Notes under the pieces: generated by a model
Databases searched by the model: none
Told to the model about the DNA's origin: nothing
Seen by the model: only the letters and a program-made list of their open reading frames with translations
Position numbers and translations under genes: made by a program
Shown here: in pieces, positions 17,710 through 26,778 of the stretch
Layout of the letters: each line of letters begins with the position of its first letter
How positions within the stretch are numbered: the stretch's first letter is position 1
Assembly: GCA_002479805.1 (NCBI GenBank)
Contig: DLPB01000025.1
Location: 1 to 64,000 of the forward strand
Source of the DNA: Micrococcales bacterium UBA7469
Lineage (GTDB): Bacteria > Actinomycetota > Actinomycetes > Actinomycetales > Microbacteriaceae
Direction of reading: 5' to 3'
Length of the DNA: 64,000 nucleotides

Positions 17710-18390
17710 ATGGATAGCGCCGTAAGGAGAATCCAAGACCACCTCAAGCTCTATACCATCGGTCAGGTGCTTGGGGTGCTCAAGCCTGACTTCTCAGACC
17801 TCAGCCCATCCAAGCTTCGCTTTCTAGAGGACCAGGGGCTCATCACTCCCGACCGCACCGACTCTGGCTACCGCAAGTATTCCGAATCGCAGATTGAGCG
17901 AATTCGCATCATTCTCACGCTCCAGCGTGACCAGTACCTGCCGCTGAAGGTGATTCGTGATTACCTGGATGAAATTGACGCGGGTCGTCAGCCGCTTTTG
18001 CCTCCCACCAATCCGGGCTCGCTTCGCAAGGGCCAGCGTTTCTCAACCGCTCAGCTGAAGGCAGAAACCGGCCTGAGTGACCACGCTTTCCGCGAGGGTG
18101 CTGAGCTTGGCCTATTCGGTGCCCAGCCACATTCCTCTCACGAGGTCGAGATCGCATTTGCGCTGGTGGGGCTTGAGCAATTTGGAATTCAACCAAGACA
18201 CCTCAGGGGACTGAAGTCAGCCGCCGAGCGCGAGGTTGGCATCATCACCGGCGTTACCGAGCCGGTGCTGCGAAAGAAGGCTCCTGAGTCGGCCGCTCGC
18301 GCAGCCCACATTGCCCGCGAAATTGCCGAGCGTTTTGGCGCTATCCGATCGCACTTGATTTCTGAGGCAATCGACTCGATCGAGAACTAG
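17710..18390 (+). CDS. MerR family regulator (Rv1828-like)
   Basis: A 226-residue transcription regulator. The N-terminal winged HTH contains YTIGQVLGVL and SKLRFLEDQGLITPDR followed by SGYRKYSESQIERI, the MerR signature. The C-terminal region (about 100-226) has no metal-binding cysteines and resembles the effector-less actinobacterial group. The ATG follows the garA stop by 2 nt. In mycobacteria a bifunctional nuclease gene separates this regulator from the next MerR gene; here it is absent. Confidence 0.88.
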   Translation: MDSAVRRIQDHLKLYTIGQVLGVLKPDFSDLSPSKLRFLEDQGLITPDRTDSGYRKYSESQIERIRIILTLQRDQYLPLKVIRDYLDEIDAGRQPLLPPTNPGSLRKGQRFSTAQLKAETGLSDHAFREGAELGLFGAQPHSSHEVEIAFALVGLEQFGIQPRHLRGLKSAAEREVGIITGVTEPVLRKKAPESAARAAHIAREIAERFGAIRSHLISEAIDSIEN

Positions 18391-18422
18391 GTTCCGACAC
18401 GCCGAGCTGTGGATAAACCATA

Positions 18423-18433
18423 AACCTCAGGTT
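18423..18433. promoter_or_regulatory. Candidate operator before the second MerR gene
   Basis: AACCTCAGGTT is an 11-bp palindrome with a central C, in the 85-nt gap between the two MerR genes. MerR dimers bind inverted repeats in promoter spacers, so autoregulation is plausible. Binding is inference only. Confidence 0.35.
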
Positions 18434-18475
18434 GAAGGCAGACTTAACGGAACTTGACCACAGGGAGAAGGCAAA

Positions 18476-18988
18476 GTGGAGATCGAATCCCCAATGCTGT
18501 TCACCGACGGCCTGCCAGCGCAGGACATCGGTTACCGTGGTGCGTCCGCTGCCGCAGCAGCCGGTATTTCTTATCGTCAGCTTGATTACTGGGACCGCAC
18601 CGGCCTGGTGATTCCCTCGATTCAAAGCGCAACTGGTTCTGGATCTCAGCGCCTGTATGCCTTCCGCGACATTTTGGTGCTAAAGCTGGTCAAGCGGCTT
18701 TTGGACACCGGCGTATCACTGCAGCAGATTCGCTTGGCGGTTGAGCAGTTGCGTGCTGCCGGCATGAGTGATCTGAGCAACACCACCCTGATGTCTGATG
18801 GCGCCAGGGTTTACCTCTGCACCTCACAGGACGAAGTTATTGACCTACTTGGTCAGGGTCAGGGTGTATTTGGTATTGCTGTGGGCCGGGTGCTACGTGA
18901 AGTTGAGGCAACCTTGGTTGACTTTGCTGCCGAAGAGGCCAACATTCAAGATGAGCTAGCGGCTCGACGAGCCCGCAAGATTTCCTAG
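18476..18988 (+). CDS. MerR family regulator (Rv1830-like)
   Basis: A 170-residue MerR-type protein. The HTH is offset from the N-terminus: GYRGASAAAAAGISYRQLDYWDRTGLVIPS starts near residue 17, with GSQRLYAFRDILVLKLVKRLLD as the wing and helix region. There are no sensor cysteines. GTG 18476 has GGGAGAAGG upstream. It corresponds to the second MerR gene of the garA cluster in mycobacteria. Its TAG stop overlaps the stop of the convergent parA-like gene (CTAG). Confidence 0.87.
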   Translation: MEIESPMLFTDGLPAQDIGYRGASAAAAAGISYRQLDYWDRTGLVIPSIQSATGSGSQRLYAFRDILVLKLVKRLLDTGVSLQQIRLAVEQLRAAGMSDLSNTTLMSDGARVYLCTSQDEVIDLLGQGQGVFGIAVGRVLREVEATLVDFAAEEANIQDELAARRARKIS

Positions 18989-19902
18989 CGTCTAAACCAA
19001 CGCTTCTTTTTAGCTTCCGCCCGAGACTGTGGTGCTTCCTCATTTGGAATTAGCTCTGTGATGGGATTTGCGCGACCACGAGTGGCGCGACCAACAACTC
19101 CGACTCGGTCCCGACGCTCGGTGCCGTGTTCGATATCGGAAACCGCTCCTGCTAACAGCCAGTCGAATCCCTTAGCAATCTCAGCGGCACCCTCGGCCGG
19201 CCAGGCGTGAATTGGTCGCGCTGCTCCGGTTGACTGTTGGATTGCCGCGCGCTCTTCAAAGAACGGCATCAAAAGCTGCTCACCAAACATTTCACGAAGT
19301 TCCTTGATGCGGTATTCGTGCTCATTGGATTGCGGGCGAAGACGGTTTACCACAACCCCCAGCAACTGAAGTCGTGGGGTCAGCTTGGCGCTGATCTCGG
19401 CGATGGCCTTGCGGGCGCGGTCCGCTGCAATCACTGAGTACAGCGATGGCTCGGTCACCAAGATCACTCGATCGGATGCCACCCAGGCGGTCCTGGTGAG
19501 TGCGTTGATAGATGGGGGAGTGTCGATGATTACGAGGTCGTATTCGTCCTCAATCTGAGTGAGAACTTCTTCTAGCTTCCAGACATCTGCCACCGATGGG
19601 GCTGGGTTGTCTAATAGCAAGGATCGCGGGGAGCCAACCAGAACATCCATCTTTGAGCTGGCATTCCAGGGCGATGGCACGATAGAGCGTCGAATGATCG
19701 GGAGTTTCGGGGTCTGCAACACTTCTGCCACCGAGGTGCCGAAGTCGCTTACTGCTCCGAGGCCGCTGGTTGCATCGCACTGCGGGTCAAGGTCCACAAG
19801 CAATGTGTTCAAGCCCTTGTTCAGGGCGGCAGACGCCAGACCTAGGGCGACGGTGGTTTTTCCGACGCCACCTTTTAGGGAGCTCACGCTTAGAACTTGC
19901 AC
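18985..19902 (-). CDS. Orphan ParA/MinD-like ATPase
   Basis: A 305-residue deviant Walker A ATPase. SLKGGVGKTT (residues 8-17) is the P-loop; DLDPQCDAT and IIDTPPSINAL follow. The ATPase domain ends near residue 250. The last 50 residues are a basic, low-complexity tail ending KKKRWFRR, which could bind DNA or membrane. No ParB or MinC/E partner is adjacent. The start is GTG at 19902 with a -10 box 6 nt upstream and no ribosome-binding site. Cargo is unknown; it is the second ParA-type gene of this window. Confidence 0.85.
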   Translation of the reverse strand: MQVLSVSSLKGGVGKTTVALGLASAALNKGLNTLLVDLDPQCDATSGLGAVSDFGTSVAEVLQTPKLPIIRRSIVPSPWNASSKMDVLVGSPRSLLLDNPAPSVADVWKLEEVLTQIEDEYDLVIIDTPPSINALTRTAWVASDRVILVTEPSLYSVIAADRARKAIAEISAKLTPRLQLLGVVVNRLRPQSNEHEYRIKELREMFGEQLLMPFFEERAAIQQSTGAARPIHAWPAEGAAEIAKGFDWLLAGAVSDIEHGTERRDRVGVVGRATRGRANPITELIPNEEAPQSRAEAKKKRWFRR

Positions 19903-19914
19903 TGCAATAGGCTA
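19903..19914 (-). promoter_or_regulatory. Leaderless promoter of the orphan parA gene
   Basis: On the minus strand TAGCCT (19914 to 19909) ends 6 nt before the GTG at 19902. No purine-rich site lies in between. This is the spacing expected for a transcript starting at the start codon. Confidence 0.5.
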
Positions 19915-19965
19915 CCCTTTTATAGACGGGTTCGCCGAAGCACCCCACCGTTTCAGTGAGGTTCT

Positions 19966-22900
19966 ATGTTCAAGAAAATTCTGGTTGCTAACCGTGGCGA
20001 AATCGCAGTCCGCGCTTTCCGCGCCGCCTATGAGGCTGGGGCTTCAACCGTTGCGGTTTACCCATTCGAAGACCGCAATTCAGTTCACCGCCTAAAGGCC
20101 GATGAGGCATACGAAATCAGCGCTGAGGGATCGCCGGTAAAGGCATATCTATCGGTTTCTGAGATGATCCGCGTTGCCAAAGAATCTGGCGCGGATGCGA
20201 TTTATCCAGGTTACGGCTTCCTATCCGAGAATCCTGATTTGGCCAGGGCGGCCGCCGAGGCTGGCATTGCGTTTGTTGGTCCGGCTCCCGAGGTTCTCGA
20301 ACTTGCCGGCGACAAGGTAAACGCCAAAGCGGCTGCTATTCGGGCCGGGGTTCCGGTTTTGGCATCAACTGAATCTTCTGATGACGTAAATGTTTTGGTG
20401 CCGCAAGCTCAAAAGATCGGCTTTCCACTCTTTGTAAAGGCGGTTGCCGGCGGCGGCGGTCGCGGTATGCGCAAGGTCGAGCAGGAATCTGAGCTGGTCC
20501 AATCCCTTGAGGCAGCCATGCGTGAAGCCGGCAGTGCCTTTGGTGACCCTAGAGTCTTCTTGGAGCAGGCGGTAATTCGCCCGCGCCACATCGAAGTGCA
20601 GATTCTTGCCGACATGCACGGCAACATCATTCACCTGCATGAGCGCGACTGCAGCATTCAGCGTAGAAACCAGAAAGTCGTTGAGATTGCACCGGCTCCA
20701 AGACTCGATGACGAGCTTCGCCAGAAACTTTTCCGCGATGCGCTGGCCTTTGCCAAGGAAATCGGCTACCAGAACGCCGGGACAGTTGAATTTTTGATTG
20801 ATACCGTCGGCCCGAATACCGGCAAGCACGTCTTTATCGAGATGAACCCTCGCATTCAGGTGGAGCACACCGTCACCGAGGAGGTCACCGATGTTGACCT
20901 GGTGCAGTCACAGCTGCGCATTGCTGCTGGCGCTACCTTGGACGAACTAGGTCTAAGCCAACAGAGCATCAAGCCGCACGGTTTCGCTCTGCAGTGCCGC
21001 ATCACCACCGAGGATCCGAGTGCCGGTTTTAGGCCTGACTCGGGCATGATCACCACCTATCGCTCACCCGGCGGAGCCGGCATTCGCCTCGACGGTGGAA
21101 CAGTTACTACCGGTGCAGAGGTATCTCCGCACTTTGACTCGATGCTGGTAAAGCTAATTACCAGAGGTCGCGATTTCCGCTCTGCGGTTGACCGTGCCAA
21201 GCGCGCGCTTGCCGAATTCAGAATCCGCGGTGTCGCAACCAACATCAACTTCTTGCAGGCCGTTTTGGACGATGAAACCTTCGCGTCTGGAGAGCTCTCC
21301 ACCCACTTCATCGATGAGCGCCCTGAGCTAATGAACGGCAAGGTATCCCAAGACCGTGGCACCAAGGTGTTGCAGTGGCTGGCCGAGGTAACCGTAAACA
21401 AGCCTTGGGGTTCGCGCGAGGGCAAGATTGACCCGGCCTTGAAGCTTCCAAGCATTGACATCTCGGCCCCGGCACCAGCCGGCACCAAGCAACTACTCGC
21501 TCACTTAGGTCCAGAGGGTTTTGCTAAGTGGATGCGTGAGCAAAAGCGCGTGCTCGTTACTGACTCAACTTTCCGCGATGCTCACCAGTCGCTTCTTGCG
21601 ACTCGGGTTCGCGGTCGTGACCTGGTGGCAGCAGCGCCATATGTGGCGAGGATGACCCCGGAGCTGCTATCCATTGAGGCCTGGGGCGGCGCTACCTACG
21701 ATGTCGCCCTGCGCTTTTTGGGTGAGGACCCATGGGATCGCCTCGCGCAGATTCGCGAAGCGCTTCCTAACGTCTGTATTCAGATGTTGCTGCGCGGACG
21801 CAACACGGTTGGCTACACCCCATACCCAGAAGAGGTAACCCGAGCCTTCGTGTTCGAGGCCGCCAGAACCGGCGTGGACATCTTCCGAATCTTTGATGCT
21901 CTAAACGATGTCGATCAGATGATCCCAGCGATCAAGGCCGTTCGCGAAACCGGAACCGCGGTGGCCGAAGTTGGCATGAGCTACACCGGGAACCTGTCTG
22001 ACCCAAGCGAAACCCTTTACGCGCTGGACTACTACCTTGAACTTGCGGACAAGATTGTCGCGGCTGGTGCTCACGTCTTGGCCATTAAGGACATGGCGGG
22101 GCTGCTTCGACCTCAGGCCGCAAAGACCCTGGTCACCGCCCTTAGGGAGCGCTTCGACCTTCCAGTTCACATCCACACCCACGACACCGCCGGTGGACAG
22201 CTGGCAACTCTTCTGGCTGCGGTTGAAGCTGGCGTGGATGCGGTAGACGTCGCAAGTGCCCCGATGGCCGGCACCACCAGCCAGCCCTCAGCCTCTGCTC
22301 TGGTCGCTGCCTTGGCGTTCACTGAACGTGACACCACCATGGATCTAGATCGGGTGACCGACCTTGAACCCTACTGGGAGGCGGTTCGCAGAGTCTATGC
22401 TCCTTTCGAGTCGGGCTTGCCTGGACCGACCGGTCGCGTTTATCGACACGAGATTCCAGGTGGACAGCTATCAAACCTCAGGCAGCAAGCCATTGCGCTT
22501 GGGCTTGGAGATCGTTTCGAACTGGTTGAAGAGATGTATGCCGAGGCAAACCGCATTCTAGGTAGACCGCCAAAGGTAACCCCATCCTCCAAGGTGGTCG
22601 GAGACCTTGCGCTGCATCTGGTTGCGGTCGGAGCCGACCCGAAGGACTTTGAGCAGAATCCACAAAACTATGACATCCCGCAGAGCGTAGTTGGATTTAT
22701 GGCGGGCGAATTGGGCGATTTGCCCGGCGGCTGGCCTGAGCCATTCCGCTCCAAGGTCCTGAGTGGTAGAAATGTCGATATCTCGATTACGCCAGTGGCC
22801 GATGAAGATTTGGCGAAACTAAATTCCAAGAAATACGCCGAGATTCGTGCCACTCTGAACCGCCTGCTCTTCCCAGGACCCACCAAGGACTTCCAGCGCA

Positions 22901-23367
22901 CCAGCAACCTCTATGGGCAGCTGGACAAGCTGGCGACTCTGGATTACCTCTACGGTCTCGAATCAGATGTTGAGCACGTGGTCGAACTTCGCAAGGGCAT
23001 TCAGCTCTTTGTTGGACTTGAAGCAATTGGCGAAGCCGATGCCAGGGGACTGCGCTCGGTAATGGCAAAGCTCAATGGCCAACTCAGACCAATCACGGTT
23101 CGTGATCACAGCATCAAGGTTGCAGTTGCTAGTGCCGAGAAGGCCGATGCCACCAAGCCTGGCCACGCCGCAGCCCCTTTCACCGGAGTGGTGACCCCAA
23201 AGGTCGCGGTTGGCGACACCGTGTTGGTCGGTCAGCCGATTGCCAGCATTGAGGCCATGAAGATGGAGGCCAACATCGCTGCACCAATTGCTGGCCGCGT
23301 GGTTCGACTTGGAGTGGCTGGGCCAACCCCGGTTGAGGGCGGCGACTTGATTGCGGTTATCGAGTAG
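19966..23367 (+). CDS. pyc: Pyruvate carboxylase
   Basis: A 1133-residue biotin enzyme that carboxylates pyruvate to oxaloacetate, feeding the TCA cycle. Biotin carboxylase covers about residues 1-450 (KILVANRGEIAVRAFRA; GGGGRGMR; EMNPRIQVEHTVTE). The carboxyltransferase domain is about 535-810 (TDSTFRDAHQSLLATRVR; HIHTHDTAGGQ). The C-terminal biotin carrier domain has EAMKMEA with Lys1099 as the biotin site. The domain order is that of the single-chain alpha4 type. GTGAGG precedes the ATG, and TATAGA about 45 nt upstream is a possible -10. Confidence 0.97.
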   Translation: MFKKILVANRGEIAVRAFRAAYEAGASTVAVYPFEDRNSVHRLKADEAYEISAEGSPVKAYLSVSEMIRVAKESGADAIYPGYGFLSENPDLARAAAEAGIAFVGPAPEVLELAGDKVNAKAAAIRAGVPVLASTESSDDVNVLVPQAQKIGFPLFVKAVAGGGGRGMRKVEQESELVQSLEAAMREAGSAFGDPRVFLEQAVIRPRHIEVQILADMHGNIIHLHERDCSIQRRNQKVVEIAPAPRLDDELRQKLFRDALAFAKEIGYQNAGTVEFLIDTVGPNTGKHVFIEMNPRIQVEHTVTEEVTDVDLVQSQLRIAAGATLDELGLSQQSIKPHGFALQCRITTEDPSAGFRPDSGMITTYRSPGGAGIRLDGGTVTTGAEVSPHFDSMLVKLITRGRDFRSAVDRAKRALAEFRIRGVATNINFLQAVLDDETFASGELSTHFIDERPELMNGKVSQDRGTKVLQWLAEVTVNKPWGSREGKIDPALKLPSIDISAPAPAGTKQLLAHLGPEGFAKWMREQKRVLVTDSTFRDAHQSLLATRVRGRDLVAAAPYVARMTPELLSIEAWGGATYDVALRFLGEDPWDRLAQIREALPNVCIQMLLRGRNTVGYTPYPEEVTRAFVFEAARTGVDIFRIFDALNDVDQMIPAIKAVRETGTAVAEVGMSYTGNLSDPSETLYALDYYLELADKIVAAGAHVLAIKDMAGLLRPQAAKTLVTALRERFDLPVHIHTHDTAGGQLATLLAAVEAGVDAVDVASAPMAGTTSQPSASALVAALAFTERDTTMDLDRVTDLEPYWEAVRRVYAPFESGLPGPTGRVYRHEIPGGQLSNLRQQAIALGLGDRFELVEEMYAEANRILGRPPKVTPSSKVVGDLALHLVAVGADPKDFEQNPQNYDIPQSVVGFMAGELGDLPGGWPEPFRSKVLSGRNVDISITPVADEDLAKLNSKKYAEIRATLNRLLFPGPTKDFQRTSNLYGQLDKLATLDYLYGLESDVEHVVELRKGIQLFVGLEAIGEADARGLRSVMAKLNGQLRPITVRDHSIKVAVASAEKADATKPGHAAAPFTGVVTPKVAVGDTVLVGQPIASIEAMKMEANIAAPIAGRVVRLGVAGPTPVEGGDLIAVIE

Positions 23368-23373
23368 GTTGCC

Positions 23374-23868
23374 GTGACCGTTCGAGAAATTCGACTATTT
23401 GGCGACCCCGTCCTAAAGTCTGTGACCGAACAGGTCAAAGACTTCGAGTCGGTCAAGGGGCTGGTCCAAGACCTACTGGACACCACCGCACTGCCGGGTC
23501 GTGCCGGGGTGGCAGCCACTCAGATTGGTGTCGGCTTAGCCGTTTTTTCATACAACGTGAACGGCAAAATTGGCTACCTGATAAACCCTGAGATAGTGAG
23601 CGTCGAGGGGGAGTCGACGCTAATGGAAGAGGGCTGCCTTTCGGTACCGGGGCTATGGCACAAAACTCCAAGGTTTCCCAAAGCAACCGCACGTGGCTAT
23701 CAGCTGGACGGATCGATCGTGGAAATTTCTGGAGAGGGTCTGATGGCTCAAGCACTCCAGCACGAATGCGACCACCTAAATGGTTTGCTCTATCTTGATC
23801 GCCTCGAAAAAGAAGAACGGAGGCTGGCTTTCGCCAACCTCCGTCAACAGAGCTGGTTTATCGCTTAG
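23374..23868 (+). CDS. def: Peptide deformylase
   Basis: A 164-residue metalloenzyme that removes the N-formyl group from new proteins. All three motifs are present: GVAATQIGV (45-53), EEGCLSVPG with Cys88, and QHECDHLNG with His130, Glu131 and His134, which bind the metal and catalyse. GTG 23374 lies 6 nt after the pyc stop. The gene converges with fadD and shares TTAG with it as overlapping stop codons. Confidence 0.96.
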   Translation: MTVREIRLFGDPVLKSVTEQVKDFESVKGLVQDLLDTTALPGRAGVAATQIGVGLAVFSYNVNGKIGYLINPEIVSVEGESTLMEEGCLSVPGLWHKTPRFPKATARGYQLDGSIVEISGEGLMAQALQHECDHLNGLLYLDRLEKEERRLAFANLRQQSWFIA

Positions 23869-25658
23869 CCATAGATTCGGTCCACGTGCAGGGCGAAGTC
23901 AGCCATTACCTTAGGACGCTTGATCTTGAGCGATGGGGTCAGGTGCCCAGATGCCTCGGTTAGCTCAACGTCCAAAATCTCAAACTCCTTGATCTGCTCG
24001 GCACTGGAGAACTTCTTGTTCACCTCGGCAATCAAGTTTTTGATCTCTTCGCGAATCTTCGGATGCTTGGCGGCCTCAGCCAGGGTCAGCTTCTCGGCGA
24101 TGCCATTGTTGGCAGACCAAACTGGAACCATCTCTGGATCGAGTGAAATCAGTGCACCGATGAAAGGCTTGGCATCTCCGATTACCACTACCTGACCGAC
24201 CAACGGGTGAGCGCGGATTGGGTCTTCGATCGGAGCTGGGGCAACATTCTTTCCACCTGCGGTAACCAGGATTTCCTTCTTGCGACCGGTGATGGTCAGG
24301 AAGCCATCCTCGTCCAGCTCACCAATGTCGCCGGTGTGGAACCAGTCGTCGGAGAATGCCTCGCGAGTTGCGCTTTCGTTCCTCCAGTAGCCGCGCATCA
24401 CGTTGATGCCGCGCAGCCAAACTTCACCATCATCGGCAATCTTGATGCCGGTGCCAGGAAGGGCACGGCCGACCTTGCCGATTTTCTGCCAGCTGACGCG
24501 ACCAATCACGGCGGCCGCTGCGGTCTCGGTGAGGCCGTAGCCTTCGAGCACAACTAGGCCAATGCCACGGTAAAAGTGACCTAGGCGGGCACCCAGCGGA
24601 GCACCTCCGGAGATGGCGTATTTCACGTTCCCTCCCATTGCGGCGCGAAGCTTGGAGTAGACCAGCTTGTCGAATATTCCGTGCTTGATCTTGAGACCAA
24701 GCGATGGGCCAGCCTTTGAGTCGAGCGCCTTGCTGTATTCGATGGCGGTCTCCGCGGCAGCACGGAAGATCTTGCCTTTGCCTCCGGCCTCAGCCTTCAG
24801 TTCTGCACCGTTGTAAACCTTCTCGAAGACACGTGGCACAGCCAGTAGGAAGGTTGGCTTGAATACCGGAAGCACCTCCGCCACCAGCTTGGTGTCTCCT
24901 AGGTGACCGACTCTGATGCCCGCGTATATGCAGAGCACCGACACGTAGCGAGCCAAGATGTGAGCCATCGGCAAGAAGATCAGGGTGTGCTGCTTATCGT
25001 TTGCAATCTCCGGGATCTCAGCCGCGGCATTCTTGCAGTGGTCAACCAGTGATCGGTGAGTTAGCTCGCAGCCCTTTGGGTTACCGGTGGTTCCCGAGGT
25101 ATAAACAATGGTCGCTAGATCGCCAAGTTTTGCGTTGGTTCTTGCGGTTTCCAAGACCTCATCGGCTACCGCCTCACCCAACTGGTGCAGCTTGGTGAAT
25201 TCTGCTGAATCAATCTTCCAAATCTGGCTCACCCGTGGGGCGTTGGCACGGATCTGGTTGACGCGCTCTAGGTGTTCGTCATTTTCGATAAAAAGCGCTA
25301 CCGAGTCAGAGTCGGCGAGGATCCACTCGATCTGAGGTGGGGAGCTGGATTCGTAGATGGGGACGGTGACGGCACCGGCAAACCAAATTGCGAAGTCAAT
25401 CATTGACCACTCGTAGCGAGTCTTGGACATGATTGCTACCGCCTGGCCTGGCTTGATGCCAGAGGCAATCAACCCCTTGGCCAGAGTGCGCACTTCGCCT
25501 AGGAAGTCACTCGCGGTCACATCGCGCCAAGTCTTGTCTGGGTTCTGGCGAGAAAAGAGTGCGTGCTGTGGGCTCTTCTTAACTCGCTCCAACAGAAGAT
25601 CGGTCGCGTTGTCTTGCGGGTTTGACTCCACCAGAAGTGGCACATCGTAAAACGTCAT
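23865..25658 (-). CDS. Long-chain acyl-CoA synthetase (FadD15-like)
   Basis: A 597-residue AMP-forming ligase activating long-chain fatty acids to acyl-CoA. The P-loop-like TIVYTSGTTGNPKGCELTH, the adenine motif VLEGYGLTETAAA, and the GDIGELDEDGFLTITGRKKE hinge motif are all visible, with the catalytic Lys region toward the C-terminus (LTPSLKIKRPKV). Length fits FadD15/long-chain ligases. The minus-strand start has GGGAG upstream, and TAGAGT (25691-25686) is a possible -10. In mycobacteria fadD15 lies in this same dcw-flanking neighbourhood. Confidence 0.93.
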   Translation of the reverse strand: MTFYDVPLLVESNPQDNATDLLLERVKKSPQHALFSRQNPDKTWRDVTASDFLGEVRTLAKGLIASGIKPGQAVAIMSKTRYEWSMIDFAIWFAGAVTVPIYESSSPPQIEWILADSDSVALFIENDEHLERVNQIRANAPRVSQIWKIDSAEFTKLHQLGEAVADEVLETARTNAKLGDLATIVYTSGTTGNPKGCELTHRSLVDHCKNAAAEIPEIANDKQHTLIFLPMAHILARYVSVLCIYAGIRVGHLGDTKLVAEVLPVFKPTFLLAVPRVFEKVYNGAELKAEAGGKGKIFRAAAETAIEYSKALDSKAGPSLGLKIKHGIFDKLVYSKLRAAMGGNVKYAISGGAPLGARLGHFYRGIGLVVLEGYGLTETAAAAVIGRVSWQKIGKVGRALPGTGIKIADDGEVWLRGINVMRGYWRNESATREAFSDDWFHTGDIGELDEDGFLTITGRKKEILVTAGGKNVAPAPIEDPIRAHPLVGQVVVIGDAKPFIGALISLDPEMVPVWSANNGIAEKLTLAEAAKHPKIREEIKNLIAEVNKKFSSAEQIKEFEILDVELTEASGHLTPSLKIKRPKVMADFALHVDRIYG

Positions 25659-25744
25659 TGTTTATCTCCCATTCGAGTTTGAAATACTCTAACCCCGAGA
25701 ATGAGTGCGAGAGCTACAACGTATGTAACTTTTTTCCTGTTTTT

Positions 25745-25772
25745 TTGTAACCTTTCCACAAAGCGGTAAAAT
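25745..25772 (+). promoter_or_regulatory. Candidate promoter of the ROK glucokinase gene
   Basis: TTGTAA (25745-25750) and TAAAAT (25767-25772) are separated by 16 bp in an AT-rich divergent spacer. The predicted leader includes AGAGG before ATG 25801. Confidence 0.45.
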
Positions 25773-25800
25773 TTAGACTCGCTCTACCAAAGAGGTTCAA

Positions 25801-26757
25801 ATGCTCTCAGTCGGAATCGACATCGGTGGTACCAAGATTTTGGGTGCCCTGGTAGATGAGCATGGCCAAATCCTTTTCGAGACCAAGGTTCCCTCGCCAG
25901 CCCAAGACCCTGATCTGATGGTTGCCACCGTTGTGGATCTGATCAAAGAGGTCAGCTCACAGGCCAAATCTGCGGTGGTTGGCGCGGGCGTAGCGGCAGC
26001 CGGGTTTATCGATGCCGATCAGTCCACGATTCTCTACGCTCCGAATCTCAACTGGCGCAATGAGCCATTTAGAGATCGCCTGCAGGTTCACCTCGACCTT
26101 CCGCTGGTTATCGAGAACGACGCCAACGCCGCTGGTTGGGCCGAGTACAAATTTGGCGCAGGTCGCGGCAGCAAAGACATGGTGATGCTAACCCTCGGCA
26201 CCGGAGTTGGCGGGGCAGTTGTTGCCGACTACAAGCTGCGTCGTGGTGGTTTTGGAATCGCCGGTGAGCTTGGACACGTTCGAGTGGTGCAGGACGGCAA
26301 GCAGTGCGGCTGCGGTCGAAAAGGTTGCGTCGAGCAATACTCATCCGGAACCGCGGTCGTGAAAGCTGCTAAGAAGTTAGCGGCCAGTTCTGGACCGGCG
26401 GGTCAACGTTTACGCGAACTCAAGGCGGAGAGCGGTGAACTAACCGGCGCTCAGGTTTACCAGGCACTTTTGGAGGGCGATGCCGCGGTTTACTCCATCT
26501 TCCGCGAAGCCGGACGTTACCTCGGTCAGGCGATGGCAACAATCACCGCGGTATTGGACCCACAGGTCTATGTCATCGGCGGCGGACTCTCAGACGCCGG
26601 GGAGTTGATTCTGGAGCCGATTCGCGAGGGCTTCTTGGAAGATTTGCCAGCTCGAGGCTTCCGGCCTGAAGCGAAAATCGTAACTGCCGAGTTTACGAAT
26701 CAGGCCGGAGTTATCGGCGCTGCAGACCTAGCGCGCGAGTCGCTCGCTAAGCTGTAA
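25801..26757 (+). CDS. glk: ROK family glucokinase
   Basis: A 318-residue sugar kinase, most likely phosphorylating glucose with ATP (polyphosphate use cannot be excluded). The phosphate loop DIGGTK is at residues 7-12. The sugar site has ENDANAA with Asp107. The ROK zinc site is GELGHVR with His159 and CGCGRKGC with Cys169, Cys171 and Cys176. As there is no HTH domain it is an enzyme, not a ROK repressor. It is followed by plsC-like and aroG genes in the same direction. Confidence 0.92.
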   Translation: MLSVGIDIGGTKILGALVDEHGQILFETKVPSPAQDPDLMVATVVDLIKEVSSQAKSAVVGAGVAAAGFIDADQSTILYAPNLNWRNEPFRDRLQVHLDLPLVIENDANAAGWAEYKFGAGRGSKDMVMLTLGTGVGGAVVADYKLRRGGFGIAGELGHVRVVQDGKQCGCGRKGCVEQYSSGTAVVKAAKKLAASSGPAGQRLRELKAESGELTGAQVYQALLEGDAAVYSIFREAGRYLGQAMATITAVLDPQVYVIGGGLSDAGELILEPIREGFLEDLPARGFRPEAKIVTAEFTNQAGVIGAADLARESLAKL

Positions 26758-26778
26758 GCATCGCGACTGGAGCACAAA

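Noticed and set aside
18391..18463. Interleaved 6-bp inverted pairs (GTTCCG/CGGAAC and CTGTGG/CCACAG) resembling a pseudoknot between the MerR genes
   Set aside because: About one such 6-bp match is expected by chance in 85 nt; no conserved nucleotides support an RNA element.
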